From assembly GCA_902805735.1 (NCBI GenBank), contig CADCTW010000235.1, forward strand, positions 1 to 32,408: a stretch of 32,408 bases of DNA. Direction: 5' to 3'. The translations under genes were made by a program, and so were the position numbers. Source of the stretch: an uncultured Gemmatimonadota bacterium (GTDB lineage Bacteria; Gemmatimonadota; Gemmatimonadetes; Longimicrobiales; Longimicrobiaceae). Under the pieces are notes generated by a model, which did not search any database, was not told the DNA's origin, and was given only the letters and a program-made list of their open reading frames with translations. Below, piece by piece: positions 7,924 through 15,571 of this stretch. Each line of letters begins with the position of its first letter. Within the stretch, counting starts at the first letter, position 1.

Positions 7924-7998
7924 CTCACACACAGGCACAGAGGCACAGAGGCACAGAGGCACAGAGACCGAGTTGTCTCCGTGCCTCTGTGCCTCCAT
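7924..7998. repeat. Dispersed CACAGAG hairpin, copy 3 (expanded left arm)
   Basis: It begins 8 bp after the ferritin-like gene stop. The left arm has four tandem octamers instead of three; the right arm is shorter and decayed at its outer end. This shows arm length changes by whole units. Confidence 0.9.
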
Positions 7999-8048
7999 GT
8001 TATGTACGTCGCAGTTCGTAGAGGCGGCGTACTCGCTCCCCATTCGCC

Positions 8049-8435
8049 ATGCCCCGGGACCTTCCCCTCCCCACCGAAGGCGAGCTCCGCATCCTGCGCG
8101 TGCTCTGGAAGCGCGGGCCGAGCACCGTGCGCCAGGTGCTCGACGCGCTCCCCGGCGAGGAGACCGGCTATACCACCGTGCTCAAGCTCCTGCAGATCAT
8201 GCACACCAAGGGGCTGGTGATCCGCGACGAGCGGGAGCGCACGCACGTGTACGCCGCGACGGTCCCGCCGGAGACGACGCAGCGCCAGCTCGTGGCCGAC
8301 TTCACGGAGAAGGCGTTCGGCGGATCGGCGCTGGGGCTGGTGATGCACGCGCTGTCGCCGGAGGTCGCTTCGCGCGAGGAGCTGGAAGAGATCCGGCGGA
8401 TGGTGGCGCGTCTTCCGCGCCCGGAGGACGAATGA
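8049..8435 (+). CDS. BlaI/MecI/CopY-family transcriptional repressor
   Basis: This 128-residue protein is a full-length BlaI/MecI-type winged-helix repressor. The DNA-binding domain covers about 8-75 (ELRILRVLWKRGPSTVRQVLDAL, then GYTTVLKLLQIMHTKGLV). The C-terminal dimerisation region (about 80-128) contains the family block near TQRQLVADFTEKAFGGS. These repressors dimerise on inverted repeats and are inactivated by a partner BlaR1 sensor-protease. The stop codon overlaps the start of the sensor gene by four bases (ATGA), so the pair is translationally coupled. A weak dyad TACG-N8-CGTA at 8005-8020 could be an operator. No beta-lactamase gene lies next to it, so the regulated targets may be elsewhere. 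Confidence 0.93.
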   Translation: MPRDLPLPTEGELRILRVLWKRGPSTVRQVLDALPGEETGYTTVLKLLQIMHTKGLVIRDERERTHVYAATVPPETTQRQLVADFTEKAFGGSALGLVMHALSPEVASREELEEIRRMVARLPRPEDE

Positions 8436-10468
8436 GCGCGTGGGCGCACCTGGTGGGGTGGGCGCTGATCCACTTCGTATGGCAGGGGGCGCTGATCTCC
8501 CTGGCGGCCGCGATGGCGCTGCGCGCGGCGCGCGGTGGATCGCCCGGGGTTCGCTACGGTGTCGCGTGCGGCGCGCTGGCGCTGATGATGGCCGCGCCGC
8601 TGGCGACCGGCGCTTGGCTGGCGCACGCCGCGCGGCCCGGGCCCGCGCAGGCGGTGCTGGCGGGAGAGGGGTGGCGGACGCTCCCTTTGGCCGGGGCCGA
8701 AGCGCCGGCCGGTGAAACGGCTGAAGCACCCGCGGGGCTCGCGCCGGCGCTGGTGCGGCGCACTTCGCTCGCCATCGAGCCGCTGGTGCCGGGGCTGGCG
8801 GCGGGGTGGGCGGTGGGCGTGATTCTCCTCTCCCTGCGCCTGCTGGGCGGGTGGATCCGGGTGCGGCGGCTGGCGCGGCGGGGACTGCTCCCCGTGCCGC
8901 CGGAGTGGAGCGCGGCGCTGGCGCGGCTCCGCGCGCAGCTTCGCATCCGGCGGCCCGTGGGGCTCTGGATCTCGCCCCACGTGGGCGGGCCGGCGCTGAT
9001 CGGATTCCTGCGGCCCGTGATCCTGCTGCCGCTCAGCGCATCGTCCGGGCTCACGCCGCGCCAGGTGGAACTCATCCTGATCCACGAGCTGGCGCACGTG
9101 CGGCGCTGGGATTACGCCGTCAACCTGGCGCAGCGGCTCGCGGAGACCCTCCTCTTCTATCACCCGGCCGTGTGGTGGATCTCCGCGCGCATCCGCGAGG
9201 AGCGCGAGCACTGCTGCGACGACGCCGTGGTGGCGCGGGCGGGCGTGCGCGACTACGTGCTGGCCCTGCTCGCCATGGAGGAGGCGCGCCTTCCCGGCCT
9301 GGCGCTGGGCGCCGGCGGCGGGTCGCTGGCCGGGCGCGTGCGGCGCCTGACCGGCCCGGGACACCGCACGGACGCGGCGGGACGCACGCCCGTGGCGCTC
9401 GCGCTGATGGCGGCGCTCCTCGCGCTTGCGGCGGCTCGTCCCTCCCCCGTGGAAGCGCCGCGGCCATTCTGCGGCACCGGCGCCGCGCCGTCGGGGCTGA
9501 CGCTCTGCGCGGAGTTGGGGCGCGACGCGGCGGGGCTGCTGCGCGCCACCGGGCACGCGGGCGCCGTGATCGTGCAGGACGTGGCCACCGGCGCCGTCCT
9601 CGTCTCCACCGAATCCGCAGCCGGCGGCGACTCGGTGGATGTGACCCGGGCGGCGCTCCCGGCCTCGCTGTGGAAGCTGGCCATCGCCGCCGCGTGGTGG
9701 GACCGCGGCTGGGCGAGCGAGGAGATGGAGTGCCCGGCGCTGGCGAACGTGGCGGGGCGCACCATCTCCAACGCGGGGCGGCGGCCGGCCCGCCGCATCC
9801 GCGTGCCGGAGGAGATGCTCGTCTACTCCTGCAACACGGCGGCAGTGGAGATGGCCGTGCGCCTGGCCCGCGACGGAGGCACGGCCCGGCTGGCCGCGCA
9901 GCTCGGCCGCATGGGCTTCCCCATCGCGGGCCCCCATGCGCGCGAGGCCGCGGACCCGTCGTTCTGGGCGAGCACCTCCCCCGGCTTCCGCCGCGCCATG
10001 GCCCCGCTGGCGGCCACCGTCCACGTCGGCGGCCCCGCCGCCATGGCGGACCTGGCGCTGGGGCGCGAATCGGCCCGCGTCACCCCGCTGCACATCTCGC
10101 GCTTCCTGCAGGCCGTGGGCAACGGCGGCGTCATGCGCTCGCCCACCATCGAGGCGGCGCTCGCCGGGACCGGCGACACGGTGCGCGTGATGCGGCCCGC
10201 GACCGCCGCCAGGCTGCAGCGCGCCATGCTCCGCACCGTGGAGGCGGGGACCGCGCAGGCGGCGGCCGGCACGCAGCCCGGCGCCTGGCGCCTTGGCGGC
10301 AAGACCGGCACGACCGGCGCCGCCGACGGCTGGTTCGCCGGCCTCGTCTTCGACCCCGCGGGCCGCCCGCGCTACACGGTGCTCACCTACCTGCGCCACG
10401 GCGGCCCCGGCGGCGACCGCCCCACCCGCCTCGCGGCTGAGGTGGCCAGGCGCGCGATCAGCGAATGA
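8432..10468 (+). CDS. BlaR1-type M56 metallopeptidase fused to a penicillin-binding/transpeptidase-like domain
   Basis: This 678-residue membrane protein has four likely helices (about 8-33, 42-65, 118-140, 318-336). The cytoplasmic M56 zinc protease loop carries HELAH at 218-222, followed by the family block EREHCCDDAVV at 257-267. The C-terminal extracytoplasmic domain (about 350-678) has all three penicillin-binding motifs: SLWK at 412-415, SCN at 466-468 and KTGT at 624-627. Family logic is that beta-lactam acylation of the Ser activates the protease, which cleaves the BlaI partner encoded just upstream. The start is the ATG in the ATGA overlap with the repressor stop. The sensor domain reads more like a class B penicillin-binding protein transpeptidase than the class D-like domain of staphylococcal BlaR1; this is my judgement from motifs only. 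Confidence 0.92.
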   Translation: MSAWAHLVGWALIHFVWQGALISLAAAMALRAARGGSPGVRYGVACGALALMMAAPLATGAWLAHAARPGPAQAVLAGEGWRTLPLAGAEAPAGETAEAPAGLAPALVRRTSLAIEPLVPGLAAGWAVGVILLSLRLLGGWIRVRRLARRGLLPVPPEWSAALARLRAQLRIRRPVGLWISPHVGGPALIGFLRPVILLPLSASSGLTPRQVELILIHELAHVRRWDYAVNLAQRLAETLLFYHPAVWWISARIREEREHCCDDAVVARAGVRDYVLALLAMEEARLPGLALGAGGGSLAGRVRRLTGPGHRTDAAGRTPVALALMAALLALAAARPSPVEAPRPFCGTGAAPSGLTLCAELGRDAAGLLRATGHAGAVIVQDVATGAVLVSTESAAGGDSVDVTRAALPASLWKLAIAAAWWDRGWASEEMECPALANVAGRTISNAGRRPARRIRVPEEMLVYSCNTAAVEMAVRLARDGGTARLAAQLGRMGFPIAGPHAREAADPSFWASTSPGFRRAMAPLAATVHVGGPAAMADLALGRESARVTPLHISRFLQAVGNGGVMRSPTIEAALAGTGDTVRVMRPATAARLQRAMLRTVEAGTAQAAAGTQPGAWRLGGKTGTTGAADGWFAGLVFDPAGRPRYTVLTYLRHGGPGGDRPTRLAAEVARRAISE

Positions 10469-10475
10469 AAGAAAT

Positions 10476-10539
10476 CTCACACAGAGACACAGAGGCACAG
10501 AGATGACGTCGTCTCTGTGCCTCTGTGTCTCCGTGTGAG
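10476..10539. repeat. Dispersed CACAGAG hairpin, copy 4 (full)
   Basis: It lies between convergent genes, 7 bp after the BlaR1 stop and 12 bp from the LysE stop. The arms are 27 bp with one mismatch, and the loop is GATGACGTCGT-like. No T-tract follows on either strand. Confidence 0.95.
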
Positions 10540-10551
10540 CCCTGCTGTTGC

Positions 10552-11172
10552 TCAGCGCACGGCCGCCAGGCGGAGCGCGAGCGCCAGGAAGACGACGCCG
10601 GTGACGCGCGAGAGCACGCCGGTGGCGACCGCGCGGCGCACGGCGGCCCGCGCCCGGCCGGCGGCCAGCGCGACGACGACGTTGACGAGGGTCCCGGAGG
10701 TGATGAAGAGGGCGGCGAGGAGGAGGAGCTGGGCGGTGACGTTGCCGCGCGCCGCGTCCACGAACTGCGGGAGGAAGGCGAGGAAGAAGATCGCCACCTT
10801 GGGGTTGAGCACGTTGGTGATCACCCCCTGGCGGAAGATGGCGGCCAGCCCCGCCGGCTCCACCTCCGGCTCCCCCTCGGCGCGGGGCCGCGCCCGCAGC
10901 GCACGGATGCCCAGCCACGCCAGGTACGCGGCCCCGGCGAAGCGCAGCACGTCGTACGCGACCGGCGACGCCACCAGCAGCCCCGACACGCCGAGCACCA
11001 CCGCCGCCGTGTGGAAGACCGTCCCGGCCGAGATGCCCAGCGCGGAGACGACGCCCGCTCCCCTGCCCTCGCCCACGCTGCGCGCGATCACGTAGAGCAT
11101 GTCGGGGCCGGGCGTCACGTTCAGGGCGAGCGTGGCGCCGAGAAAGGCGAGCAGGTCGGCGGCGGGCGGCAT
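10552..11172 (-). CDS. LysE/RhtB-family amino-acid exporter
   Basis: This 206-residue protein is a LysE-family translocator, a class of small membrane exporters of amino acids and related compounds. The N-terminal family signature NVTPGPDMLYVIARSVGEG begins at about residue 19. NVLNPKVAIFFLAFLPQF in the middle is the second family hallmark. Five or six hydrophobic helices cover most of the chain. The start is MPPAADLLAF; a longer in-frame reading upstream is antisense to the methyltransferase gene and is not real. Substrate is not predictable. It is convergent with BlaR1 and divergent from the methyltransferase. Confidence 0.93.
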   Translation of the reverse strand: MPPAADLLAFLGATLALNVTPGPDMLYVIARSVGEGRGAGVVSALGISAGTVFHTAAVVLGVSGLLVASPVAYDVLRFAGAAYLAWLGIRALRARPRAEGEPEVEPAGLAAIFRQGVITNVLNPKVAIFFLAFLPQFVDAARGNVTAQLLLLAALFITSGTLVNVVVALAAGRARAAVRRAVATGVLSRVTGVVFLALALRLAAVR

Positions 11173-11244
11173 GGAGGCGCGGGGTCCGGGGTGGTGGAAT
11201 CTGCGCCCCCAAGGTACGCTTCGACACGGAAGAGCAACAGCGGC

Positions 11245-11271
11245 CTCACACAGAGACACAGAGGCACAGAG
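11245..11271 (+). repeat. Dispersed CACAGAG repeat, left arm only, acting as gene leader
   Basis: A complete 27-bp left arm has no right arm beside it. The methyltransferase ATG begins at the very next base, at the position where full copies have GATGA in the loop. No separate Shine-Dalgarno sequence is visible, so the GAGGCACAGAG end must lie where one is expected. Confidence 0.9.
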
Positions 11272-12006
11272 ATGAACGACGATCCGCTGCGGCAGATCGA
11301 GCAGAGCTGGAGGGCGAACGCGGCGGCGTGGACGGAGGCCGTGCGCGAAGGGCGCATCGCGAGCCGGCGGCTGGCCACCGATGCGGCCATCGTGGAGGCG
11401 GTGATGGCGCACCGGCCCCGGCGGGTACTGGACCTGGGCTGCGGCGAGGGGTGGCTGGCGCGGGCCCTGTCCCAGCGTGGCGTGGAGACGGTGGGCGTGG
11501 ATGCGTCGGAGCCGCTCGTGGTGGCGGCGCGCGCGGCGGGGGGCGGGGATTTCCACGTTTGCAGCTACGGCGAGCTGGACGGGCCGGAGCGCTTCGGAGG
11601 CGCCTTCGACGTGGTGGCGGCCAACTTCGCGCTGCTCGGCGACCCGCTGGACGATGCGCTGCAGGGCGCGCGCGGGCTGCTGGCCCCCGGCGGGGTCCTG
11701 GTGATCCAGACCGTGCACCCGTGGGCGGCGCGCGACGGCGATTACCGCGACGGGTGGCGCACGGAGCGGTTCGCCGCGTTCGGGGAGGGCTTCACGGAGC
11801 CGATGCCCTGGTTCTTTCGCACCCTGCGATCATGGTCCGATGCGTTGACGCGAGCGGGGCTGCGCATCCACGGCCTGCGCGAGCCGGCGCACCCGGAAAC
11901 CGGCGAGCCCGTCTCGCTCATCCTCACGGCCTGGGCGCCGGCAGCCGCGCGTCCGAGCGCACCCATGCCCACAGACACAGAGGCACCGAGGAAAACGCGA
12001 TTGTGA
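11272..12006 (+). CDS. Class I SAM-dependent methyltransferase
   Basis: This 244-residue methyltransferase has motif I VLDLGCGEGW at 52-61, the acidic strand-2 end VGVDAS at 74-79, and AFDVVAANFALLGD for the strand-4 region. PGGVLVIQTVHPW follows. The fold is the ordinary Rossmann methyltransferase; the substrate is unknown, and the C-terminal half (WRTERFAAFGEGF, PWFFRTL) is typical of small-molecule enzymes (inference). The start ATG immediately follows a half-copy of the hairpin repeat. The last dozen codons run into a second, decayed arm (11970-11990), so residues about 233-244 (PTDTEAPRKTRL) are repeat-derived and probably not part of the fold. Confidence 0.93.
   Translation: MNDDPLRQIEQSWRANAAAWTEAVREGRIASRRLATDAAIVEAVMAHRPRRVLDLGCGEGWLARALSQRGVETVGVDASEPLVVAARAAGGGDFHVCSYGELDGPERFGGAFDVVAANFALLGDPLDDALQGARGLLAPGGVLVIQTVHPWAARDGDYRDGWRTERFAAFGEGFTEPMPWFFRTLRSWSDALTRAGLRIHGLREPAHPETGEPVSLILTAWAPAAARPSAPMPTDTEAPRKTRL
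11970..11990 (+). repeat. Decayed CACAGAG arm inside the 3' end of the methyltransferase gene
   Basis: CACAGACACAGAGGCACCGAG matches a left arm with a few changes. It is translated in frame as TDTEAPR at the methyltransferase C-terminus. No partner arm is adjacent. Confidence 0.7.
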
Positions 12007-12076
12007 CCCCTGGACCCGCCCGGGCGTGAATGCGAAACTCCATCTGCGTGCTCCCCACCCTCCACCGCGCCGAGCC

Positions 12077-12316
12077 ATGGTCTGGATCTGGGTCATCTCC
12101 GCCGTACTCGTCCTCGCTGCGGGCCTGCGCTACCGGCACCGTCTCCACTCGCGCGGGGAGCCGGCGATCGACGACGACGCGATCCGCCACATCATCGGCA
12201 CCGGCACCCTCCCGCGTAGGGCAAAGGACGCCCGCACGGACATGGACGAGGCCAAGCGTGCGGAGGAAGAATTCTGGTCCGAGACGTGGGACGAGCCGGA
12301 GGAGTATCGTCCGTAA
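12077..12316 (+). CDS. Small single-pass membrane protein, function unknown
   Basis: This 79-residue protein has one N-terminal hydrophobic helix (VWIWVISAVLVLAAGL, about 2-17), then a basic stretch and an acidic tail ending DEPEEYRP. The middle segment AIDDDAIRHIIGTGTL looks like a short amphipathic helix. I recognise no family. The start is MVWIWV; a start 17 codons upstream is possible but adds a proline-rich segment without coding character. It follows the methyltransferase by 70 bp and precedes a right-arm repeat by 11 bp. Confidence 0.65.
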   Translation: MVWIWVISAVLVLAAGLRYRHRLHSRGEPAIDDDAIRHIIGTGTLPRRAKDARTDMDEAKRAEEEFWSETWDEPEEYRP

Positions 12317-12321
12317 CGGCG

Positions 12322-12356
12322 ACTTCGTCTCTGTGCCTCTGTGTCTCCGGAGTGAG
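12322..12356 (+). repeat. Dispersed CACAGAG repeat, right arm only
   Basis: This orphan right arm, with part of the usual loop (ACTTCGTCTCTG) still attached, begins a few bases after the stop of the small membrane protein. Its outer end is altered (CCGGAGTGAG). It is the complement of the orphan left arm at 11245-11271. Confidence 0.85.
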
Positions 12357-12390
12357 CCCCTCCGTACGCCTTTCATCCTGGAAGCCAAGC

Positions 12391-12888
12391 GTGAACGAGC
12401 CATCGAACCCCCGTGCGCGCGAGCTGGTGCGCGTCCTGGGCCTGCAGCCGCACCCCGAGGGCGGCGCCTTCCGCGAGGTCTTCCGCTCCCCGCTGGCCGT
12501 GCGCCCGGCCGACGGCCGCCCGGAGCGCAGCGCCCTCACCGCCATCTACTTCCTCCTGGCCGACGGCGGCGCCAGCCGCTGGCACCGCGTCGCGTCCGAT
12601 GAATCGTGGTGCTGGCTGGAGGGGGACCCGCTGGAGCTGTGGCGCATGCCCGCCGCCGCCGGCCCCGCGGCGTGCGAGGTGCTCGGCCCCGTGGCGGAGG
12701 GCGTCCACGCGCTCGGCATCGTCCCCGCCGGCGAGTGGCAGGCGGCCCGCACGCGCGGCGCGTACACGCTGGTGGCGTGCATGGTGGGCCCCGGCTTCGA
12801 CTTCGCCGACTTCCAGATGCTCTCCGATCTCCCGGAAGCCGAGCAGACCCGCCGCCACGCGGGCCCGGACGCGGCGGCGCTGATCTGA
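12391..12888 (+). CDS. DUF985-family cupin protein
   Basis: This 165-residue protein is a DUF985 cupin. Family blocks are HPEGGAFREVFRS near 20-32, then SALTAIYFLLADGGASRWHRVASDESWCWLEGDPLELW near 47-84, and a C-terminal GPGFDFADFQML. Members are small beta-barrels of uncertain biochemical role. The cupin metal-site histidine is probably in SRWHRV. I chose the GTG at 12391 because the domain begins shortly after it. The longer frame upstream is translated from the orphan repeat arm (SLCLCVS) and is not credible. It is convergent with the glycosyltransferase gene. Confidence 0.88.
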   Translation: MNEPSNPRARELVRVLGLQPHPEGGAFREVFRSPLAVRPADGRPERSALTAIYFLLADGGASRWHRVASDESWCWLEGDPLELWRMPAAAGPAACEVLGPVAEGVHALGIVPAGEWQAARTRGAYTLVACMVGPGFDFADFQMLSDLPEAEQTRRHAGPDAAALI

Positions 12889-12897
12889 AACGGCGAT

Positions 12898-12961
12898 CTC
12901 ACACAGAGACACCGAGGCACAGAGAAGAACCAGTCTCTGTGCCTCTGTGTCTATGTGTGAG
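12898..12961. repeat. Dispersed CACAGAG hairpin, copy 5 (full)
   Basis: It sits between convergent genes, 9 bp after the cupin stop and only 2 bp from the glycosyltransferase stop. It fills almost the entire gap. The arms are nearly perfect and no T-tract flanks them. Confidence 0.95.
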
Positions 12962-12963
12962 GC

Positions 12964-14604
12964 CTACAGCGCCCCCAGCTCGTCCGAAAGCGTGCGGGAC
13001 ACGCTGGACCAGTCGTAGCGGTCGCGGGCGACGCGGAAGAGGGCGGCCTTGTGGCGCTCGCCCATCTCCAGGGCGCGGGGCACGTGGCGTACGATGTCGG
13101 CCACCGTGCGCTCGGGCGAGGGGTCCAGCTTCATCGCCTCCGCCGCCTCCGGAGGGAGCGCGGTGGCCACGGAGTCGATGCTGGCCTTCATCCCGCCAAA
13201 GTAGGTGCCCAGCGGGAACGCGCCGCTCGCCAGCGCTTCCAGGAAGACGAGCGGGCCCGCTTCCTTGACGACGGAGGGAAAGACCGCGGCGTCGCAGCAG
13301 GGGAAAAGGTAGCGCAGCTCCCGGTGCGTCAGGTAGCCGGTGAAGATCACCCGGTCGCGCCGCACCAAACGGCGCCCCGCCTCGAAGTAGGCGTCGGCGT
13401 CCGGCCCCAGCCCCTCCAGGAAGCGCGCCACCTTGGTCAGCTCGTGGCCGCCGCCCTCCCCTTCCGGATCGCCCTCCAGCGCGCGGCCGGTGGCCACGAT
13501 CTCTTCGAACAGCGCGCGCTCGCCGTGCTCCAGCGCCCAGAGCATGGCCTCCAGCGGCTCGCGCAGGGGGCCGTGCCCCACGATCACCAGGCGCATCTCC
13601 GGGATGCGCTCCAGGATCAGGGGGAGGGCCGCGACCACCTCCTGCACCCCCTTGGCCGAGATCAGCCGCCCCACGTACAGCAGCAGGGGGTCGCGCTCCC
13701 AGTCCACCTCGTCCAGCCGCGCCTCCAGCTCCGCGTCGGGCACCTTGGACGTGTAGCCGCGCCCCGCCGCCAGCGCCTCGTCCAGCGCGGGGCCCGCCAG
13801 GTCGCCGCGGAGGGCGCCCAGCAGCGCCTCCGTCTGCGCCGGCGTGCGGCCGCGGGGGAGCCCCGCCAGCGACTCGCGGAGCTGCGCGGCGCGGGCGCGG
13901 CGCCCGGAGCGCTCCACGGGCTCGAACTGGCCGGTGTCCACGCCCAGGTGCAGGTCCACCATCTTCTCGTCCAGCCCAGGGATGCCGGTGAAGATGCCGT
14001 GCACCCGCTCGCGCATCTCCCCGCCGATCACGAAGATGCGCCCCGCGGCCGTGAACGCCTCCGTGGCCAGGCGCAGGAAGCGCTCGTCGCGCTTGACGGC
14101 GTACTCCAGCGCGCTGCCGTGCGGCATGATGGAGAAGGGGATCCCCTCCGCCGCGCACACCCGCTGCGCCACCACCGACATCAGCACGGCGTGGTTGGCA
14201 TGGATGGCGGTGACGCCGTTTTCGCGCACGATACGCGTCAGCGCGCGGACGTTGCGCTCGACGTACTCCTCGATGGCGTCGTCCGGCAGGTCCACCATGG
14301 GGACGACGTTGGGGAACTCCTCGTACTTGTCCCACACGTACACGGGCAGCGTGTCGCCGAGCACGGGCTTGTGGAGGATGCAGCACCCCGGGTGGCCGCC
14401 CTCCGCGCGCCGGTAGAAGCGGTCGACGGTGCCGTCGGGGGCGTAGTGGCGCGCCTCGGCGATGAAGGGGTAGCGCTCGGGATGGTTCTCCTGCGCCATC
14501 AGGTGCACGGTCTCGCCCTGGCGGCAGAGCGACTCCACCACGGAGCGCGTCCACAGGTTGCTTCCAGAGCCTTCGAGCAGGTATCCGTGCAGGATGCAGA
14601 TCAT
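12964..14604 (-). CDS. Glycosyltransferase family 4 (GT-B) protein
   Basis: This 546-residue protein is a GT4-type retaining glycosyltransferase. The N-terminal glycine loop is EGSGSN at 11-16. The C-terminal donor-binding half shows LLYVGRLISAKGVQEVVAALP, then RLVIVGHGPLREPLEAML. The acidic E-x7-E motif lies in KEAGPLVFLEALASG at about 449-463. It is longer than the usual 350-420 residues because of inserts between the two Rossmann halves (about 245-320) and after VGHGPLR. The start is MICILHGYLL, preceded by GAGGGAG at a suitable distance; a start 16 codons upstream lacks one. Such enzymes usually act in the cytoplasm on lipid, polysaccharide or small-molecule acceptors. The acceptor is unknown, and no polysaccharide cluster surrounds it. 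Confidence 0.92.
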   Translation of the reverse strand: MICILHGYLLEGSGSNLWTRSVVESLCRQGETVHLMAQENHPERYPFIAEARHYAPDGTVDRFYRRAEGGHPGCCILHKPVLGDTLPVYVWDKYEEFPNVVPMVDLPDDAIEEYVERNVRALTRIVRENGVTAIHANHAVLMSVVAQRVCAAEGIPFSIMPHGSALEYAVKRDERFLRLATEAFTAAGRIFVIGGEMRERVHGIFTGIPGLDEKMVDLHLGVDTGQFEPVERSGRRARAAQLRESLAGLPRGRTPAQTEALLGALRGDLAGPALDEALAAGRGYTSKVPDAELEARLDEVDWERDPLLLYVGRLISAKGVQEVVAALPLILERIPEMRLVIVGHGPLREPLEAMLWALEHGERALFEEIVATGRALEGDPEGEGGGHELTKVARFLEGLGPDADAYFEAGRRLVRRDRVIFTGYLTHRELRYLFPCCDAAVFPSVVKEAGPLVFLEALASGAFPLGTYFGGMKASIDSVATALPPEAAEAMKLDPSPERTVADIVRHVPRALEMGERHKAALFRVARDRYDWSSVSRTLSDELGAL

Positions 14605-14845
14605 GGCTCCCTCGCGGCGGGTGGGTTGGGCGGGCACGCCCCGCGGTCGCAAGGACGCGGCCAGCCGCGCTGGAACCGGATGGGCTTCCCGATTGCGAGG
14701 GCCCGATCCGAGTCATCCCACCGTCGGCACCCCGGGCCCCGGCCCCGCGGCGCCGGTCCCCTGCCGGCCCCAGAGCATATCCTTCCGCCACCGTGGCTGT
14801 GGAGCGGCGGCTCCTTCGGGATGACAGAGATAAGAATGGATCGTG

Positions 14846-15478
14846 ATGGAGGAACGAGAGATCGAAGTCGTGGAAGGGGCGCCGCTGCGCTACCTCCTGT
14901 CCGTGCCCGCGAACCCGGCGGAGGGGCCGCGGCCGGTGCTCTTCTTCCTGCACGGCTACGACGAGGCGGCGCCGATGGACATCCGGCGCGCGCTGACGAT
15001 GCACGGCCCCCTGCGCCCCGGCAACCCGCCGACGGATTTCATCGTCGTCGCGCCGCAGCTTCCGCGCGCGGGCGACCTGTGGCACCTGTACGCGGACGCG
15101 GTGCGCGACATCGTCGCGGCCGTGCACGCGCGCCACGGCGGCGACGCGCGGCGAAGCTACCTCACGGGCTTCAGCTTCGGCGGCAACGGCGTCTTCGACC
15201 TCGCGCTGGCGCGGCCGGAGCTGTGGGCCGCCCTGTGGGCCGTGGACCCCACGCGCGTCCCCCAGCGCGACCCGGGACGCCCGGTGTGGCTCTCCTTCGG
15301 CGAGGTCGCGCGCCGCCAGGCCGCCGGCTTCACGCGCGTGCTGGCCCTCCGCGCCGAAGGCGACCGCGTGGGGCTGGACGAGGGCGAGGACCACGTGGGC
15401 TCCGCCACCCGCGCCTACCGCGACGCGCGCATCTACTCATGGCTCCTCTCGAACGGAGACGCGGAAGTACGGGGATAA
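14846..15478 (+). CDS. Alpha/beta-hydrolase (esterase/dienelactone-type)
   Basis: This 210-residue protein is a compact alpha/beta-hydrolase. An oxyanion-type segment FFLHGYDE at 33-40 precedes the nucleophile elbow GFSFGG, with S110. The acid is probably in the LALRAEGDRVGLDEG region, and the catalytic His in GEDHVG near 185. No signal peptide is seen, so it is cytoplasmic. The fold resembles esterase D/PHB-depolymerase-like enzymes. The substrate is unknown. The last nine or so codons (SNGDAEVRG) and the TAA stop lie inside a decayed copy of the hairpin repeat, so the repeat appears to have rewritten the C-terminus. It is divergent from the glycosyltransferase. Confidence 0.9.
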   Translation: MEEREIEVVEGAPLRYLLSVPANPAEGPRPVLFFLHGYDEAAPMDIRRALTMHGPLRPGNPPTDFIVVAPQLPRAGDLWHLYADAVRDIVAAVHARHGGDARRSYLTGFSFGGNGVFDLALARPELWAALWAVDPTRVPQRDPGRPVWLSFGEVARRQAAGFTRVLALRAEGDRVGLDEGEDHVGSATRAYRDARIYSWLLSNGDAEVRG

Positions 15479-15511
15479 CCTCCTCTCCGTGTCTCCGTGC
15501 CTCTGTGTGAG
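15448..15511. repeat. Dispersed CACAGAG hairpin, copy 6 (left arm absorbed into a gene)
   Basis: The right arm (15485-15511) is well conserved. The left arm (15448-15474) matches its complement at 18 of 27 positions and is translated as the hydrolase C-terminus. The loop GGATAACC provides the hydrolase stop codon. Confidence 0.8.
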
Positions 15512-15571
15512 ACAGGCTTTTCGCATTATACTCCGGGTGCCCGCAGAACTCCCCCCCGGATCGGACCTCCC

